From Hyposmocoma kahamanoa (lineage: Eukaryota; Arthropoda; Insecta; Lepidoptera; Cosmopterigidae): a stretch of 64,000 bases of DNA. Of this stretch, positions 1 to 11,115 are shown piece after piece (the first letter of the stretch is position 1; each line of letters begins with the position of its first letter). The stretch lies in contig NW_020653900.1 of the NCBI RefSeq assembly GCF_003589595.1, positions 913,831 to 977,830 on the forward strand, in the 5' to 3' direction. The notes beneath the pieces are model-generated. The model saw nothing but the letters and a program-made list of their open reading frames with translations. It was not told the DNA's origin and made no database searches. A program made the position numbers and the translations under genes.

Positions 1-75
1 GTAAGAATATGAAAATCTTGTTCAGGCTGCTCAATGGAGTATTTTTAACATCAAATACGCACAGTTTTTCCATTA

Positions 76-268
<193 letters not shown>

Positions 269-475
269 TACGAATTAATTGTTTGTAAAGATTATATAAT
301 TTAGATTAATTTAATTTTACTCATTTGCTGTCTCCAAAAATTACTACTAGTTCTTATTACTATTTTTGCATAATGTATAAATAAAATAACGTAATAAATT
401 ATAAATTTTTCTACGCCATTGAAAGGTTTGCTGGTACTTATAGCACAGGTTTTCCTTTTTTAAGTACCAGCGGTC

Positions 476-539
476 TTATTATTATTATTCGGATTTATTA
501 TTATTATTGCTATTGCTATTGCTGTTGCTGTTGCTGTTG

Positions 540-584
<45 letters not shown>

Positions 585-596
585 TNNNNNNNNNNG

Positions 597-647
<51 letters not shown>

Positions 648-722
648 TTGCTGTTGCTGTTGCGGTTACTATTGCTATTGCTATTGCTGTTGCTATTGCT
701 ATTGTTATTATTATTATTATTA
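476..722. repeat. Compound GCTGTC/GCTGTT hexanucleotide microsatellite
   Basis: ATT triplets at both outer edges grade into GCTATT, then GCTGTT, then a long GCTGTC core. The pattern is symmetrical about the centre. A run of ten N lies inside the core, so the true length is unknown. The open frames here encode only Leu-Ser or Ala-Thr repeats and are not genes. Confidence 0.97.
586..595. other. Assembly gap (10 N) inside the hexanucleotide array
   Basis: Ten N bases interrupt the GCTGTC array, with the same repeat phase on both sides. The array was probably too long to assemble through. Confidence 0.95.
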
Positions 723-959
723 ACTGCCTGGGCACACTTAACGATTATACATTTTCAAATCGTGTTTTTTCAATTCCACAATATATCAATTGTATATTGT
801 GAAGTAAAAAAAAATCATCAATAATGTAGTAGCTCTTAGTAACCAAAAATTATGCGGTTTCATGATAAATTGCCTACAATTTAGTTCTTTAACATCGTCC
901 GGTAATTTATTAAATAATATAGATGCTAATACACCGTTTTATTATAGCATAAATAAGAG

Positions 960-1230
960 CAAGTAATACCAAATGACGGGACGAACAAGCCGTGTGTCTG
1001 ACGGTATGCGACATGCCTATCCATGACAGTTGCAGTGCCACTCAGAGCTTTAAATCGCAACAATCTTAAGGGCACTGCCTAAAATCGCTGAGACATAAGT
1101 TACCAAGTCCTATATCCCTGTAATTTCACCAGCGCCCTTACCCTTCCAAACTGGAACGCAGTAATAGGTAACATGGCAGTATTTCCCCGGACGAACACTT
1201 TCACAAGAAGCTCTACTGCTACTAAATAGA
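960..1230 (-). repeat. Family A repeat, near full length
   Basis: Read on the minus strand it follows the family A order: CTACTG-type start, TTCGTCC, a CTGTAATTTCACCAGC-like block, GACATAAGTT, an AGCTTTAAATCGCAA block, and the GTGACGGGACGAAC end. Family A has no inverted ends and no tRNA-like box that I can see. It is about 290 bp long and present more than 20 times in this window. Its transposon class is unknown to me. Confidence 0.8.
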
Positions 1231-1429
1231 AATAATAGATGCGATAATTGTCTTGAGACTACGCGAGAATTCTTCGAAAGACTCGCGACCTATTTCCATG
1301 GCTTGTACGTTACACAATAGACATAAAGTTAATTGTTCACTGCTATGCACAGACTCCGCACAGATTTAAGCCTGCTGCATCCACTGCACCGCCTTCTCCT
1401 TCGATTGGTAGAATCGAGGTTCTTGTTGC

Positions 1430-1600
1430 GAACCGGTCTCATACCCGCTCGGCACGAGACGCGGGGTAGGACGACACGGCGAGCGTGACGACACGGCGAG
1501 CGTGACGACACGGCGAGCGTGACGTAACGGCGAGCGGCAGCGGCGCAGGGGCACTCGCCTTATCGACAGCCACCGGCGACGGTCGACCCCTGTACATTTA
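1430..1600. repeat. GC-rich island with a 17-bp minisatellite
   Basis: A sharp GC-rich patch in AT-rich surroundings. It holds three perfect copies of the 17-mer ACGACACGGCGAGCGTG (1471-1521) and a partial fourth (to 1535). Downstream is a TTTATTATAAACC stretch followed by AT-rich sequence. It could be part of an LTR or another transposon regulatory region, but no TG...CA ends or second copy were found in the window. Confidence 0.8.
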
Positions 1601-1755
1601 TTATAAACCAGTACACGTATAATAGAGACGGCGAATATACCAGTCCTATTGTAATACAGTCCACTTTGATTTCACGTCTCTTAGAACCCTAACAGTTCTT
1701 AATGTTCGTTACGGATTCGTTTGATATATTGGTGATTCCCTCTCTCGTATACCGT

Positions 1756-1801
1756 AAGAACATTTTTTTTATCATATCAATATGATTAAAAAAATGTTCT
1801 T
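1756..1801. repeat. AT-rich hairpin, 20-bp stem
   Basis: AAGAACATTTTTT and its complement flank a six-base loop. The stem is about 20 bp with one mismatch. It lies just before a family A fragment and may be the remnant of an inverted junction. Confidence 0.7.
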
Positions 1802-1803
1802 TC

Positions 1804-1895
1804 TGTGACGGGCCGAACAAGTCGTGCACCTGGTGGTAAGAGACACACCTGTCTTTAATAATTGTTGTGCCACTAAGTGCTTTAAATGAAACAAA
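1804..1895 (-). repeat. Family A fragment
   Basis: Only the GTGACGGGxCGAACAAGTCG end and the adjoining block up to CTTTAAATG are present. The rest is missing. Confidence 0.7.
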
Positions 1896-1956
1896 AAGTT
1901 GTTAAAAAATAAATATCTGCAACAAGCACATACAAAAATTTGTAAGTTGCGCTAGT

Positions 1957-2045
1957 TCGTTCCGTGGCTTAGTTGGTGTAGCGTGTCGCAAGGGTTGTTG
2001 GAAACCACTTGCTGGTTCGAATCCAGACGGACTGAAAGATATTTT
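1957..2045 (+). repeat. tRNA-like SINE-2 fragment
   Basis: GTTCGTTCCGTGGCTTAGTTGG (A-box region) and GGTTCGAATCC (B box) are correctly spaced, with a T-arm-like stem around the B box. The sequence resembles the SINE-2 tRNA-like core at 26.5 and 33.3 kb, but the middle is divergent. The outer stem is imperfect, so I do not call a functional tRNA. Confidence 0.65.
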
Positions 2046-3230
2046 TTCCTAGTTTTCGATTTTTGTAGTAATAATTATAACTTTTTATAAAATCTTATAA
2101 AACTTTGTAAAATACTGTTAGATGTATATGTAATTGTATTGGTAATATACATATATATCGGAAATGGTCGGAAATGGTGTTCCTTCGTGGACCTCGACGG
2201 TGTCTGGATGGGGAACGGTGGTGGTAGACGAGAGAGGATACAATGGTGGTTGGACTCTCGGGTTGCACACACGCTACCTACAAACTGTCCTACGTTTCGC
2301 TTGCCTATTTTAGTCGTTAAAATAATAGAAAGGACAAGTTGTTATTAGATTTCAAAGTGATTAAAATATACTGTGTTACTATACGTAATCTCATTGCACG
2401 ATTCCTAAATCTGCCCAAACGATGTCTGAAGATTTAGTTCTAAACCCTGACGGTTCCGACATATAAATAAAAAAATTATGCTATAGTTATAAAAATCCCT
2501 TCCATTACATTTCGCAGCGATGTAAATTGAGCCTTATAATGGTTTAGGTATGAATCTTATTCTGTCACTTTGTTATTTTTCCATTATTTTCAACATTGTA
2601 ACCCTTCTTCTCCCTGCAAATAATTGGCTTTCCTAACATGTGGGGCACAGGCTTTTACCGTTACTCTAGTCAGGGTAATGGTTTCTTGGAAACTGAAAGA
2701 AAATCTTTGCTAAGGATCTTTGATGCTTATTTCCAGTACGTTTACCTTAAAATAATATAATTGACTCCATCCGCTAGATTTTGATTGCCTCTCCCGATCG
2801 GAAACTGCGTCTTTTCACAACTGACCGATCGGAAACTTTGACATTTGTAATCGGAACAATAATTGATTTAACTCAAAAATTAGAAAGATATAGTAGAAAT
2901 CAGGTTCATCTTCTCGCTCAGAAACCCATCTGATGTCGAGCTACCCGAGCGGGTCGATTCCGTTTTGAATCAAATTCAGGACGCTGTTTTCATAGAAATA
3001 AGGTTTTGTGTACGTGTACTTCGTTTTTTGTTAGAATTAGAAAAACTGTAAACAAAGAGGTGTTGACAGCAAACCATTTCCCTCAGACGAGTGATTACAG
3101 TGAAGGCAGATTTCGTGAAAATTGATGACAAATGATATTTTTCTGAAACATGCACGGAAATGTTTACATTACTTTCAAAAAAGTCTGCAAAGTAAGTTGA
3201 AAATCCATTACTTTTCACTAGGACTGATCG
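2046..3230. other. Unassigned AT-rich stretch
   Basis: No coding region, tRNA or recognised repeat. CCGATCGGAAACT occurs twice (near 2793 and 2822), which is the only internal repeat I noticed. Confidence 0.5.
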
Positions 3231-3539
3231 TTATTTTCCGAAAGCGTTTTAGTAAACACTTTCTTTCAATGTAACGAAAGAACGCTTTCATGTAAGTTTC
3301 AGAAACGGTTACTAAAGAAATGACATTTTAAGAAAATGTAACGGAGTCGCACTGCAAGTTATGTATGTATGTAGTTATTTGTTATATGGCGTTACTCTCT
3401 GCAAACCCGTTACGTTACTTGTGTGTGACTGGATAGAAAACAGTTCATTCGTTCGTGATTCGTTCCAATCATGCGTTACAGAATTAAAGACTTTATTGTT
3501 TTAATTTAGGTTACATTTCAGAAAACAAATGTAATTAAT

Positions 3540-3850
3540 AGATTCAGGCGTTACTTTGCGGAAGTCCATGTTAATAAAAATGGAAGTAAATTAATTTGCT
3601 TCTTCGCGAACCAAGTAATGGTTAAATAGTGCAAACTACAGTCACAAACCACTTTTTTATTTATTTTATTAATTTTAAGCGGAGGGAGAGTGGGACAGCT
3701 GCATGAAAAAATATTCAACACAAGCGCAGCTATTTTGCACTATTTAACCTTCACTGGGTTCGCGGAGTAGCAAATTAATTTACTTTCATTTTTTAAACTG
3801 TTTCCAGACCGTTCGAAATCGTTTCACAGCTACTTTGTAAAATGGATCTT
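3540..3850. repeat. Foldback repeat with 52-bp inverted arms
   Basis: The arm at about 3583-3635 (AAGTAAATTAATTTGC...) recurs inverted at about 3734-3786, around a loop of roughly 100 bp. The sequence outside the left arm (TTCAGGCGTTACTTTGCGG) is related to 13795-13935, so this is a dispersed repeat family. Confidence 0.75.
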
Positions 3851-4122
3851 ATGCTAGATGCATTCAGTTGGTATTTCTATGACAAATTAGACCGCCTACA
3901 GTACGCCTGAACATTTCGTCGACAAGTTCTATCTAGGCCTGGAAAAGTACGAAGGGAGGTTAGTTTTTTTACACCCAGCTTTACTGTCCACTGCTCTAAA
4001 CTTTTACTATCTACTAACAATGAACTATGTAAACAGGTAAAAGAAAAACTCACACAGCTTACTGCTAGGTGTTTGTAATTGCGAGAATTAAAAATACCTA
4101 CCTGTACCGCTAACTTTAATAA

Positions 4123-4573
4123 TCTCAGTACAGAGTACTAAAAAAACCGACCTCAAAAGTACGTGCAATTACGTCTTTTTGCTAAGTTTTATTGAAATAT
4201 CCCCTAGTTCGCCACTATACAGGACTTGACACTGGAGATAATAAAAATCGGTTCACACTACTCAAAGTACATATATTGAGAGAAAAACGCCTTGAATTGG
4301 AGAAATTGCAAAATCAACTATTAAAGTAATTGCTCCTAAATTAAAGTTAGGCGCTATTTATAAAAATGAATTTTTATGCGTGAACAGCCACTCTTCGAGG
4401 TGGATGATTTTCTTCAAAATGAAATGAGATCACTATGGAAGTACCCCCTTTCCAACAAAAAAGAATCATGAAAATCGGTTCACAAATACCGGAGTTATCG
4501 CGTAACATACATACAAAAAAAAGAACATACAGTCGAATTGAGAAAATCCTCCTTTTTTGAAGTCGGGTAAAAA
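4123..4573 (+). repeat. Family D repeat, long copy
   Basis: Starts near CAGAGTACTAAAAAAACCGACCTC. It includes ATTGAGAGAAAAACGCC, GCGCTATTTATAAAAATGAAT and TTCCAACAAAAAAGAATCATG, and ends at TTTTGAAGTCGGGTAAAAA. Related copies lie at 9.7, 14.6, 23.2, 31.5 and 38.5 kb. I associate this sequence type with lepidopteran interspersed repeats, but the class is unknown to me. Confidence 0.8.
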
Positions 4574-5108
4574 AGAAAAGAAAAGGCGGTTTACCGTCTA
4601 TAAAGTGAAGTGGTTTGGTATTCTTTTGTTTTTTCGATTTTTTTGTATTTTCGCCGCGAAACTAAGTGCTAATGAGAAGAGCGACACCGAAAATACAGTA
4701 ATAGATAGGTACACATTCAAACACATCACCAGAAGTGCGGCAGACGACTATTAATGTGCCTGGAAAAACAACAACAATTTCTTTTAGCAATTGTCCTAGC
4801 ATGACAAATATTACTTTTTATATTTTTATACTCTTTCTATCATACATCTTCCTGCTCTTTAGTCTTTTGTTATTTCCTCAAATTGTTTGAGAAAAACCCT
4901 ATACATGCCTTGGCGGGAACGGGGAAAAAATGGCGATCGGCCATTGTTTTTATTTTTTTCCTTAGTGAATAAGGTATGAACTTACCGCAAGAGAAAAGTA
5001 AGTATTTTTGTAATTTAATTTCGTTAAACATTATTTCTTTTGTTTTGAGTTTATGACATAAGAGCAACTAACCTTTTCGTTAACGGCAGCAGATTTATTT
5101 TTTTATAA
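4574..5108. other. Unassigned stretch
   Basis: Lysine/phenylalanine-rich short frames reflect A- and T-runs. Nothing recognised. Confidence 0.4.
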
Positions 5109-5345
5109 TATCAAGTGACGGGACGAACAAGTCGTACACCTGATGCGAAACTATACGCCTGTTCATAACATTGCAGTGTCACGCAGAGTTATAAATCGCA
5201 ACGATCTGAGGAGTAGTGCCACTGTGCCCAAAGACCCATGTGCCTGTAATTTCACCAGCACCAATAATTAACCTTCTAAACCGGCAGAAATAGGTAAGAT
5301 GGCAGTACTTCCCTGGACGAACTCTCATTTTCTGAACAAGGAGCT
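5109..5345 (-). repeat. Family A repeat
   Basis: Most of the family is present, from the GTGACGGGACGAACAAGTCG end to GACGAACTCTC...CAAGGAGCT. It abuts the ORF1 fragment, and its sequence supplies the first codons (MAVLPWTNS) of the open frame there. Confidence 0.8.
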
Positions 5346-5370
5346 GTTAAAATGTTTTTTATTTTATAAA

Positions 5371-5718
5371 AAAACCAGCCGTAACCAGTGTGGCACAGCT
5401 CCGACAGGACCGAACTTCCTGCTGCGTCCGGCCGTACCGACGACGTTGATGTACCTGTCGCGGCTGCATTACTCCACGAAGTCTGAGGAGATAGTGGAGT
5501 ATATCAGGCATAAAACCAAATACACCCTGAGGATCGAGCGGTTGGAGTCTCGCCGCAACGTGAACTTCAATTCGTTTGTGGTGAGAATACCGACCGAACA
5601 TCTTTCGACCTTCATGAAAGAGGAATTTTGGCCGAAGGGTGTCATATATCGGCGATTCCGCGGCCGGTTACCTGACACCAGATTGCGCCACACGTCGCCG
5701 ATAAGGGAAATCGTGTAG
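5371..5718 (+). pseudogene. LINE ORF1 C-terminal domain (5'-truncated)
   Basis: An open frame starts at 5299, but its first 25 or so residues come from the adjoining family A repeat. The recognisable part runs from about residue 28 to the stop at 5718. Key motifs are EEIVEYI, LESRRNVNFNSFVVR, the block LSTFMKEEFWPKG and the arginine-rich RRFRGRLPDTRLR. This matches the C-terminal domain seen after the zinc-finger/coiled-coil part of ORF1 in many insect LINEs of the CR1/Jockey group, where ORF1 packages the element's RNA. The N-terminal domains are absent. A short AT-rich 3' region and a poly(A) tract follow instead of a reverse transcriptase. Assignment is from recognition of the motif only. 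Confidence 0.7.
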
Positions 5719-5890
5719 ATTCGTTTTTATTATTATATTGTATGTATGTTTGTTTTAAGGTATATATAATATAGGTGTATTTTGTTTTTATATTGTTATT
5801 GTTATATTATATGTATGTTAGTCTGTAAGGTATGTATCTATGGGTCCTAGTTGCCTGAAATAAATAAAAAAAAAAAAAAAAAAAAAAAAT
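5719..5890 (+). repeat. 3' UTR and poly(A) tail of the ORF1 retroposon
   Basis: An AT-rich UTR with TTGTATGTATG direct repeats leads to CTGAAATAAATAAA and a run of over 20 A. This is the retroposed end of the preceding ORF1 fragment. Confidence 0.75.
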
Positions 5891-6416
5891 TCCTTTTAAT
5901 GTTTAGATGCCTTATTGTTTTTTACAGTACAAGTATATGAAATTCAAGTAAGTAAAAATGAAAAGATATTTTAATCTTTTGTATATAAATGTAATAATTA
6001 CATAAAGGTAGTAAATATGTTTGAGAATTTCGTTTATTACTATACAGTGTTTATTAAATTGTTTTGCTAACAAAATTACTGAAAGAAATGGTGCCTGATA
6101 TAAGACCCGAAATTTCCTTGTTAATAAACGAAGTATTACAATAATGTGACACAAGTTCAAGTTTTTATTTAAATAAAATTAGATTAAAGTGTTTTATGTA
6201 CCGTCAAGCTCAAAAATGCTTTATACATAAAGCGAAATAAAAATTCGGTTTTCATGTGAAATATTAAATCAAAACGAATATTTTTACAAAATTCACAGAA
6301 AAAAATGTTATTTAGTAAATAAAGTAATTTAAATTTCGGTACGCTAAGGTCAAATTTAATTTACCTGCCATATAATAAAAAAAAAAAAATTTAGTGCCAA
6401 TAGAAATGTGAAAATT
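5891..6416. other. Unassigned AT-rich stretch
   Basis: No coding signal or recognised repeat. Confidence 0.4.
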
Positions 6417-6632
6417 TTCGTCAACGGAAGCGCTGCCACTTATTTCTGCCGCCAAGCAGTATTATGAGCATTACTGTGTTTCGGTTTTAAAGGGTAAGAG
6501 GGTGCTGGTGAAATTATAGGCTCACCATCTCAGGGTGACGGGCGCAGTGGGAGTGCCTCTCAGATCTTTGCTATTTAAAGCTCCGAGTGGCACTGCAAGT
6601 ATTATAGATAGGCGTGTCGCTTTCCACCAGGC
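6417..6632 (+). repeat. Family A repeat, ends missing
   Basis: Contains TATTTCTGCCGCCAAGCAG, GTTTCGGTTTTAAAGGG, GGTGACGGGCGCAGTGG and GGCACTGCAAG in family order. The outer ends are lost. Confidence 0.8.
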
Positions 6633-6754
6633 AAAAAAAAAATATTTACAAATTTAAAATAAGTCTTACTGTATTCCAACAAACCCTTACACATTGATTT
6701 GTAGTTAATAGTATAATGTTTTTACTAACATGGTTGCCATTTATTTTTTATGAA

Positions 6755-6870
6755 ATTACTCCTCTAGTTTGTTATAATTGTTAATACAAAGATAGACACA
6801 AAAAAAATTTGCTTTGATCTGACAGGAATCGAACCCGCGTCTGTGTCATACCAGGGCGACGTCAATGCGA
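6755..6870 (-). repeat. SINE-2 fragment (tRNA-like)
   Basis: Carries the family's AAATTACTCCTCTAGTTTGTTATAATTGTTAATACAAAGAT end and an inverted B box, AGGAATCGAACCCGCG. The A-box half is divergent. Confidence 0.6.
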
Positions 6871-8837
6871 ACACGTGTGTCTTGTATTTATAATTAAAAC
6901 TCTCAAACGTTACAATTCTTAATGAGAATATAGCTAAGATCCAAATGACACCACACAGTATAAATAAAGTCGTTCAATATTAAAAATTTATCAACTTTCC
7001 TTAATTTACACGATCATATTTAGTTGAAGCAAGAAAGAAAACAGCTGACAAAGGAGTCCACGATGAATTTCAAATTCTCAGCAATATGCGTACCTTTGTA
7101 AATTCCGGATCTGCATTATAGTGAGTTCCATTGAAGTGGTTTGCACCACTTTAGAAGTGAACGTGTTGTGTTTTTATTACTGTACCGGCCTTCTCTAACG
7201 AAGTTGATAAGAACATTGTTTTGACGACCATTTTCGTACAATTTCGATGACAAATAGTTTTACGTATTCTCAGAATTTTACGATTACCTCGAGCGTTCGA
7301 CATGCAGGGAGGGTGTCAGGGGCGGGAGAGATTGGAATGTCGCACGCGAAGTCCTGCAAAAAGGGGCTCAAGCTAAGAATCTCTTCTGATAGGAGGATTT
7401 TTTAATAAATATTCTACATATTTCTGTAAGTGAGAGGTAAAGAATCTTGTCTTTATTTTAAATGTTTTTTTCTACTCGTGTACTTTAATCTGTCAACTAT
7501 AATAAACCTTATCAAAAAGGCGCTCTTTTTAGTTCTAAATCAAAATTCTATTGTCTATGGTACTCGCCACCGAGCTGAAAAATTTCATCAAAGTTCTGTT
7601 TAAAGAACTATAACGAGTTTAAAAAAAGAACGTCGTATTTTTGATAATTATAACATCAATTAGGCCGCTACTCATACGTTACACTTCCTCCTGATTGGTT
7701 ACATTGGCCTAAAAGTCTTTCAACCGGGCCATAAATCTTTATTAAAAAAAAGATTGGCTTAAATAATATAATTATGTAGCACTAAATGTTGGTTCTGTTT
7801 CATAATTTTATTTATTCGTAGAAAAAGTATAGTATGCAATCATTACATAATTAGGTCTTAAAATCCGTAAAGCCTCGCGGCCTAAACACGGCACTCGACT
7901 TTAAGAACCCTCATTATGCAATGGCTGCAGAAAATACTATTACAAACATTGCTTAAGAATGTTAAAAATCACGCAATGGTAAGCAAGAGTGATTAAGTCC
8001 TATCATCGATTATTTTCATTTATCATACTTTATTTGACCTTCAAATTGATTTTAAAAACACCTAATAAAGAGCCACATTATCTTTACCACGCTCTGTAGT
8101 AAAAAACTACTATTTGGCATTTCCGGTTCTTAACTTCTGTTCTAAAGATTTTTTGTAATTATAGAGAATAATAATAAGCGAACGAAATAGGTGCTCATCA
8201 CAATACAATCTCAACTTTCCTTAGCTTGGGTTTCGTAACTTTTCTTTTTTTTCTGGTTTTGTTGAAACTAGCCAAAGAAAACAAAAAAAATTATAATTTT
8301 TATTGAAAAAAAAAAACGATCTCAAAAGTTTGTTATCTGTTTTCGCTGTGTTTTATTGTCATTGGAATAACATCCATGTGTCACATTTAAAAAATCGATT
8401 AACGAAAAGTTGGTTGGGAATGCAATGAACAGGATTCATTCCTTATTGGAGGTGGAATATTTTCTTTAAATATAAATCAGAGTACTACTGAGGTACCCCG
8501 TTGAGCAAAAATCTCCAAACCTTGAAAATGTTATAAACCCTAATGTGCCGTGACCAGGATCACGGCAATAAATAGGATACTTCGGTCCACAAAAATGTAT
8601 TCGGTAGTTAAAAAAGAAAGGAAAGGTAAGGTCCAAAAGGGCCGAATTACACAGAATTACAGATTGGTATTAACATTAAAATTGGCACATGATTAGGTTG
8701 AGAACTGGTAAAACGATCAAAATTATGATCAGACTGCTCGCTGCCGCGATATAGCTGATAGTAATGACGGAACGAAACAAAAAGATAATGGCGAGGCAAA
8801 CGAATTAACGATTCAAAATTTGAAAACAAGTGGCCAG
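6871..8837. other. Unassigned stretch
   Basis: About 2 kb of AT-rich sequence with no convincing frame, RNA gene or repeat shared with the rest of the window. Confidence 0.45.
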
Positions 8838-9112
8838 AAAGTCAAAGTCAAAGTCAAAGATTATTTATTCCATAGGTAAAATAAATTTACACTTGAAATC
8901 GTCACATTTAAGCTACTGCTCGTTCACTACGCTGACCTCCCTGAGAAGAACGAGCAAGAAACTCTAGGGATTGCTCTTTTCAAATAAACTTAAATGCTAT
9001 GGAATACACTTTGAATCAAATTTGTGTGGATTCTGGAGCCATGTCGTCTTTCCATACATCTTTATCTAACACGTAGTCTTCAATTTTGTAATATGATTTT
9101 TCGATCAAAAAA
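8838..9112 (-). mobile_element. Jockey/Daphne-like LINE, 3' end only
   Basis: Read on the minus strand it gives the end of the reverse-transcriptase frame (YYKIEDYVLDKDVWKDD-like), a 3' UTR with TGCTCGTTCTTCTCAGGGA, and a (TTTGAC)n tail at 8839-8860. The same end recurs at 18.1, 41.4, 48.8 and 62.2 kb. A severe 5' truncation is usual for LINEs. Confidence 0.75.
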
Positions 9113-9734
9113 ACCATTTTTCGATCAAAGGAACCAGATAAAAAGGTGATAAAAAGGTGGTATGACGATGTAAGGAGGTCACATCGTCACAATCTCTCTC
9201 CTGAAAAGTTGCAATTTTGCAGTTAAAACCCTATTACACCAAGGGTGCGATATAATTGTAGACAACATTGTTATCTCTGTATTTTTAATCAAGACACGAA
9301 CGGGCGTTCGAATTAAGTTCTATTTGTCTTGTCCCTTTGTAGGTAAACAATAAAAATTCCACCACCTGTTTGTAATTGTCTCGTAATTGTCTTTATCCAC
9401 TCAGGATAAAATCGGGTTGTAAACGGAATAAGGCCGACTGCAAAATACGAAATAAATTAGGCAAAAATTTTATAGAATTCCAAATGATCTGCGAGAATTT
9501 CAGAGACGCTTTTATCAACCCTCTTATGTCCCTCTTATGTAACCCTCTGTATCTATACGACAATGTAATTCATAATTTAGGTATAAAAAGTTGTCGACTA
9601 ATTTCATTCGTAGAATCTTTATACCTCTCTACTGAAAAGTGGTAATTTTGCATATGTGACCTCATTACACCAATTGTGCAAAATATTGCTATAATTGTGT
9701 TTTCTTTGTAACCGATTCCAAAAAAGGAATAGAT
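9113..9734. other. Unassigned stretch
   Basis: Contains two diverged copies of a segment with CTGAAAAGT(T/G)GxAATTTTGCA...CATTACACCAA (near 9200-9260 and 9625-9690), suggesting an old local duplication. No gene seen. Confidence 0.4.
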
Positions 9735-9985
9735 TTTCATTTCGTCTATTTTTTTGTGTACATTACGCGATTATTACTTTTGTGAACCGATTTTGGGGAT
9801 TCTTTTTTGTTATTAAGAGGGTACCTTAGTATTAGTCCCATTTAAATTTGAAAATTCCGCTTCTAAGGGTGGCAAACTAGGGGATGAATCCAGTTTCTCT
9901 CATTTTCCTGTAACCGATTCCAACAAAACTTGGCAAATAAATGTAATTCCACGAATTTTTGATGTATTTTTTTTAAGTTATAATT
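9735..9985 (-). repeat. Family D repeat, diverged copy
   Basis: Shows TGTGAACCGATTTT, ATTCTTTTTTGTT, GAGGGTACC and GGTGGCAAACTAGGGGATGAAT in inverted family order. Confidence 0.7.
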
Positions 9986-9989
9986 ACTA

Positions 9990-10222
9990 TGATATCAAGT
10001 GACGGGTTAAACAAATCGTGCTCCTGGTGGTACGCGACATGCCTATCCGTAACAGTTGAAGTGCCACTAAAAGCGGTGAATCGGAAAGATCTGAAGGATT
10101 TTCCCTTTCCCTGCTAATCCCGAACATACTGATCGCACAACCTTGGCGGCAGAAATAAGTATTCTGGTAGTATACTTCCCTGAATATACTCTTTCACAAT
10201 TAGGTGTACCGTTACTAAATGA
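9990..10222 (-). repeat. Family A repeat, diverged
   Basis: Runs from ATATCAAGTGACGGG to CTTTCACAATTAGGTGTACCGTTACTAAAT, with substitutions and small deletions in the middle. Confidence 0.7.
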
Positions 10223-10279
10223 TGATAATGAATGAATGTACAAGCAACGCTACTTTTGGTTCGGTTAGCTGGACCGAGC

Positions 10280-10402
10280 CGCTGCTGGCGACCAGTCAAC
10301 ACACTGTTGACTGGTCACCTCAACAGTGCGTTGATTGGTCGCCTCAACAATGCGTTGATTGATCGCCTCAACAGTGCGTTGATTGGTCGCCAGCGACACT
10401 CT
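10280..10402. repeat. 24-bp minisatellite with foldback ends
   Basis: A hairpin with a perfect 12-bp stem (GACCAGTCAACA at 10290-10301, complement at 10305-10316) is followed by about 3.5 copies of the 24-mer CCTCAACAGTGCGTTGATTGGTCG with small changes. The end CGCCAGCG pairs with CGCTGCTGGCGACC at the start. Because 24 is a multiple of three, both strands have short open frames with 8-residue repeats. Confidence 0.85.
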
Positions 10403-10543
10403 AACAAACATTAGACAATAGGATCTACATATTGTATAGGCAAGGTTTTGCTCCACATTAGAAAAGAATGTATTTATAGTGTTAATGGAGGTTTTTAGGT
10501 TTGGAGGTCAGAAGATGTTATTAGTATCGATGATGATGAGTCA

Positions 10544-10645
10544 GATTTACATATTTAATATATAATTACCGATGAAAAATGATTCCGTTTGTTTTGTAAT
10601 TAGATGTTTTGCTGTTTTTTCCACACCACGGAATGGAACAGCCCC
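10544..10645 (+). repeat. Family G, internal fragment
   Basis: TACCGATGAAAAATGATTCCG through TGTTTTTTCCACACCAC matches the interior of the family G copy at 43.2 kb. It is cut off where a second family G copy begins at about 10650, so one copy appears nested in another. Confidence 0.7.
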
Positions 10646-10649
10646 CCAT

Positions 10650-11115
10650 AGTTGGATATAACCAGAAATACAGATGAAATGTCACTTAATTTGTTTGAAA
10701 ACTATTCTGCCAAATCATTACTGTGTCAACTGCGCTCCGATTGGTCAGCCCGAAATCGAAACAATTGATGAGTGTCGTCAATTCTTTCACTTCAAATCGA
10801 CAAGTTTAATTACTACAATGGACGACAATTACAAAATTACATATTTGTTTTGTAATTAGATGTTTTCCCACCACCGAATAAAACAGCCCCCGTTGTTAGA
10901 GATATTATCTTTATTACAATAAATACAGAATATTTTTGGAATATACGGAGACGTACACACAGGTCAGTTGTTGGCGCTGTACTATTTCAGCTTTCTAATT
11001 TGTGATTTCAGCGCAAACGAGAGTTGATATTTAAAAGTGATATAAGGCCCATTTGCCTGATGAATTGCCAGGGAAGGTTGGCCCTTATTTCGTCTCTATT
11101 TCTGGTTATATGCTC
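10650..11115 (+). mobile_element. Family G element with inverted ends
   Basis: Starts ATATAACCAGAAATACAGATG and ends with the complement, TTTCGTCTCTATTTCTGGTT. The interior includes TTGTTTGAAAACTATTCTGCC and GGAATATACGGAGACGTACAC, shared with 42998-43510. It is a non-autonomous DNA-transposon-like element. No transposase frame is present and no clear target duplication was found. Confidence 0.75.

Noticed and set aside
460..824. Leu-Ser and Ala-Thr repeat frames
   Set aside because: Translations of the GCTGTC array, running across an assembly gap.
1957..2040. A functional tRNA gene
   Set aside because: A and B boxes are present, but the acceptor stem and anticodon arm are imperfect and related copies (26.5, 33.3 kb) are plainly SINEs.
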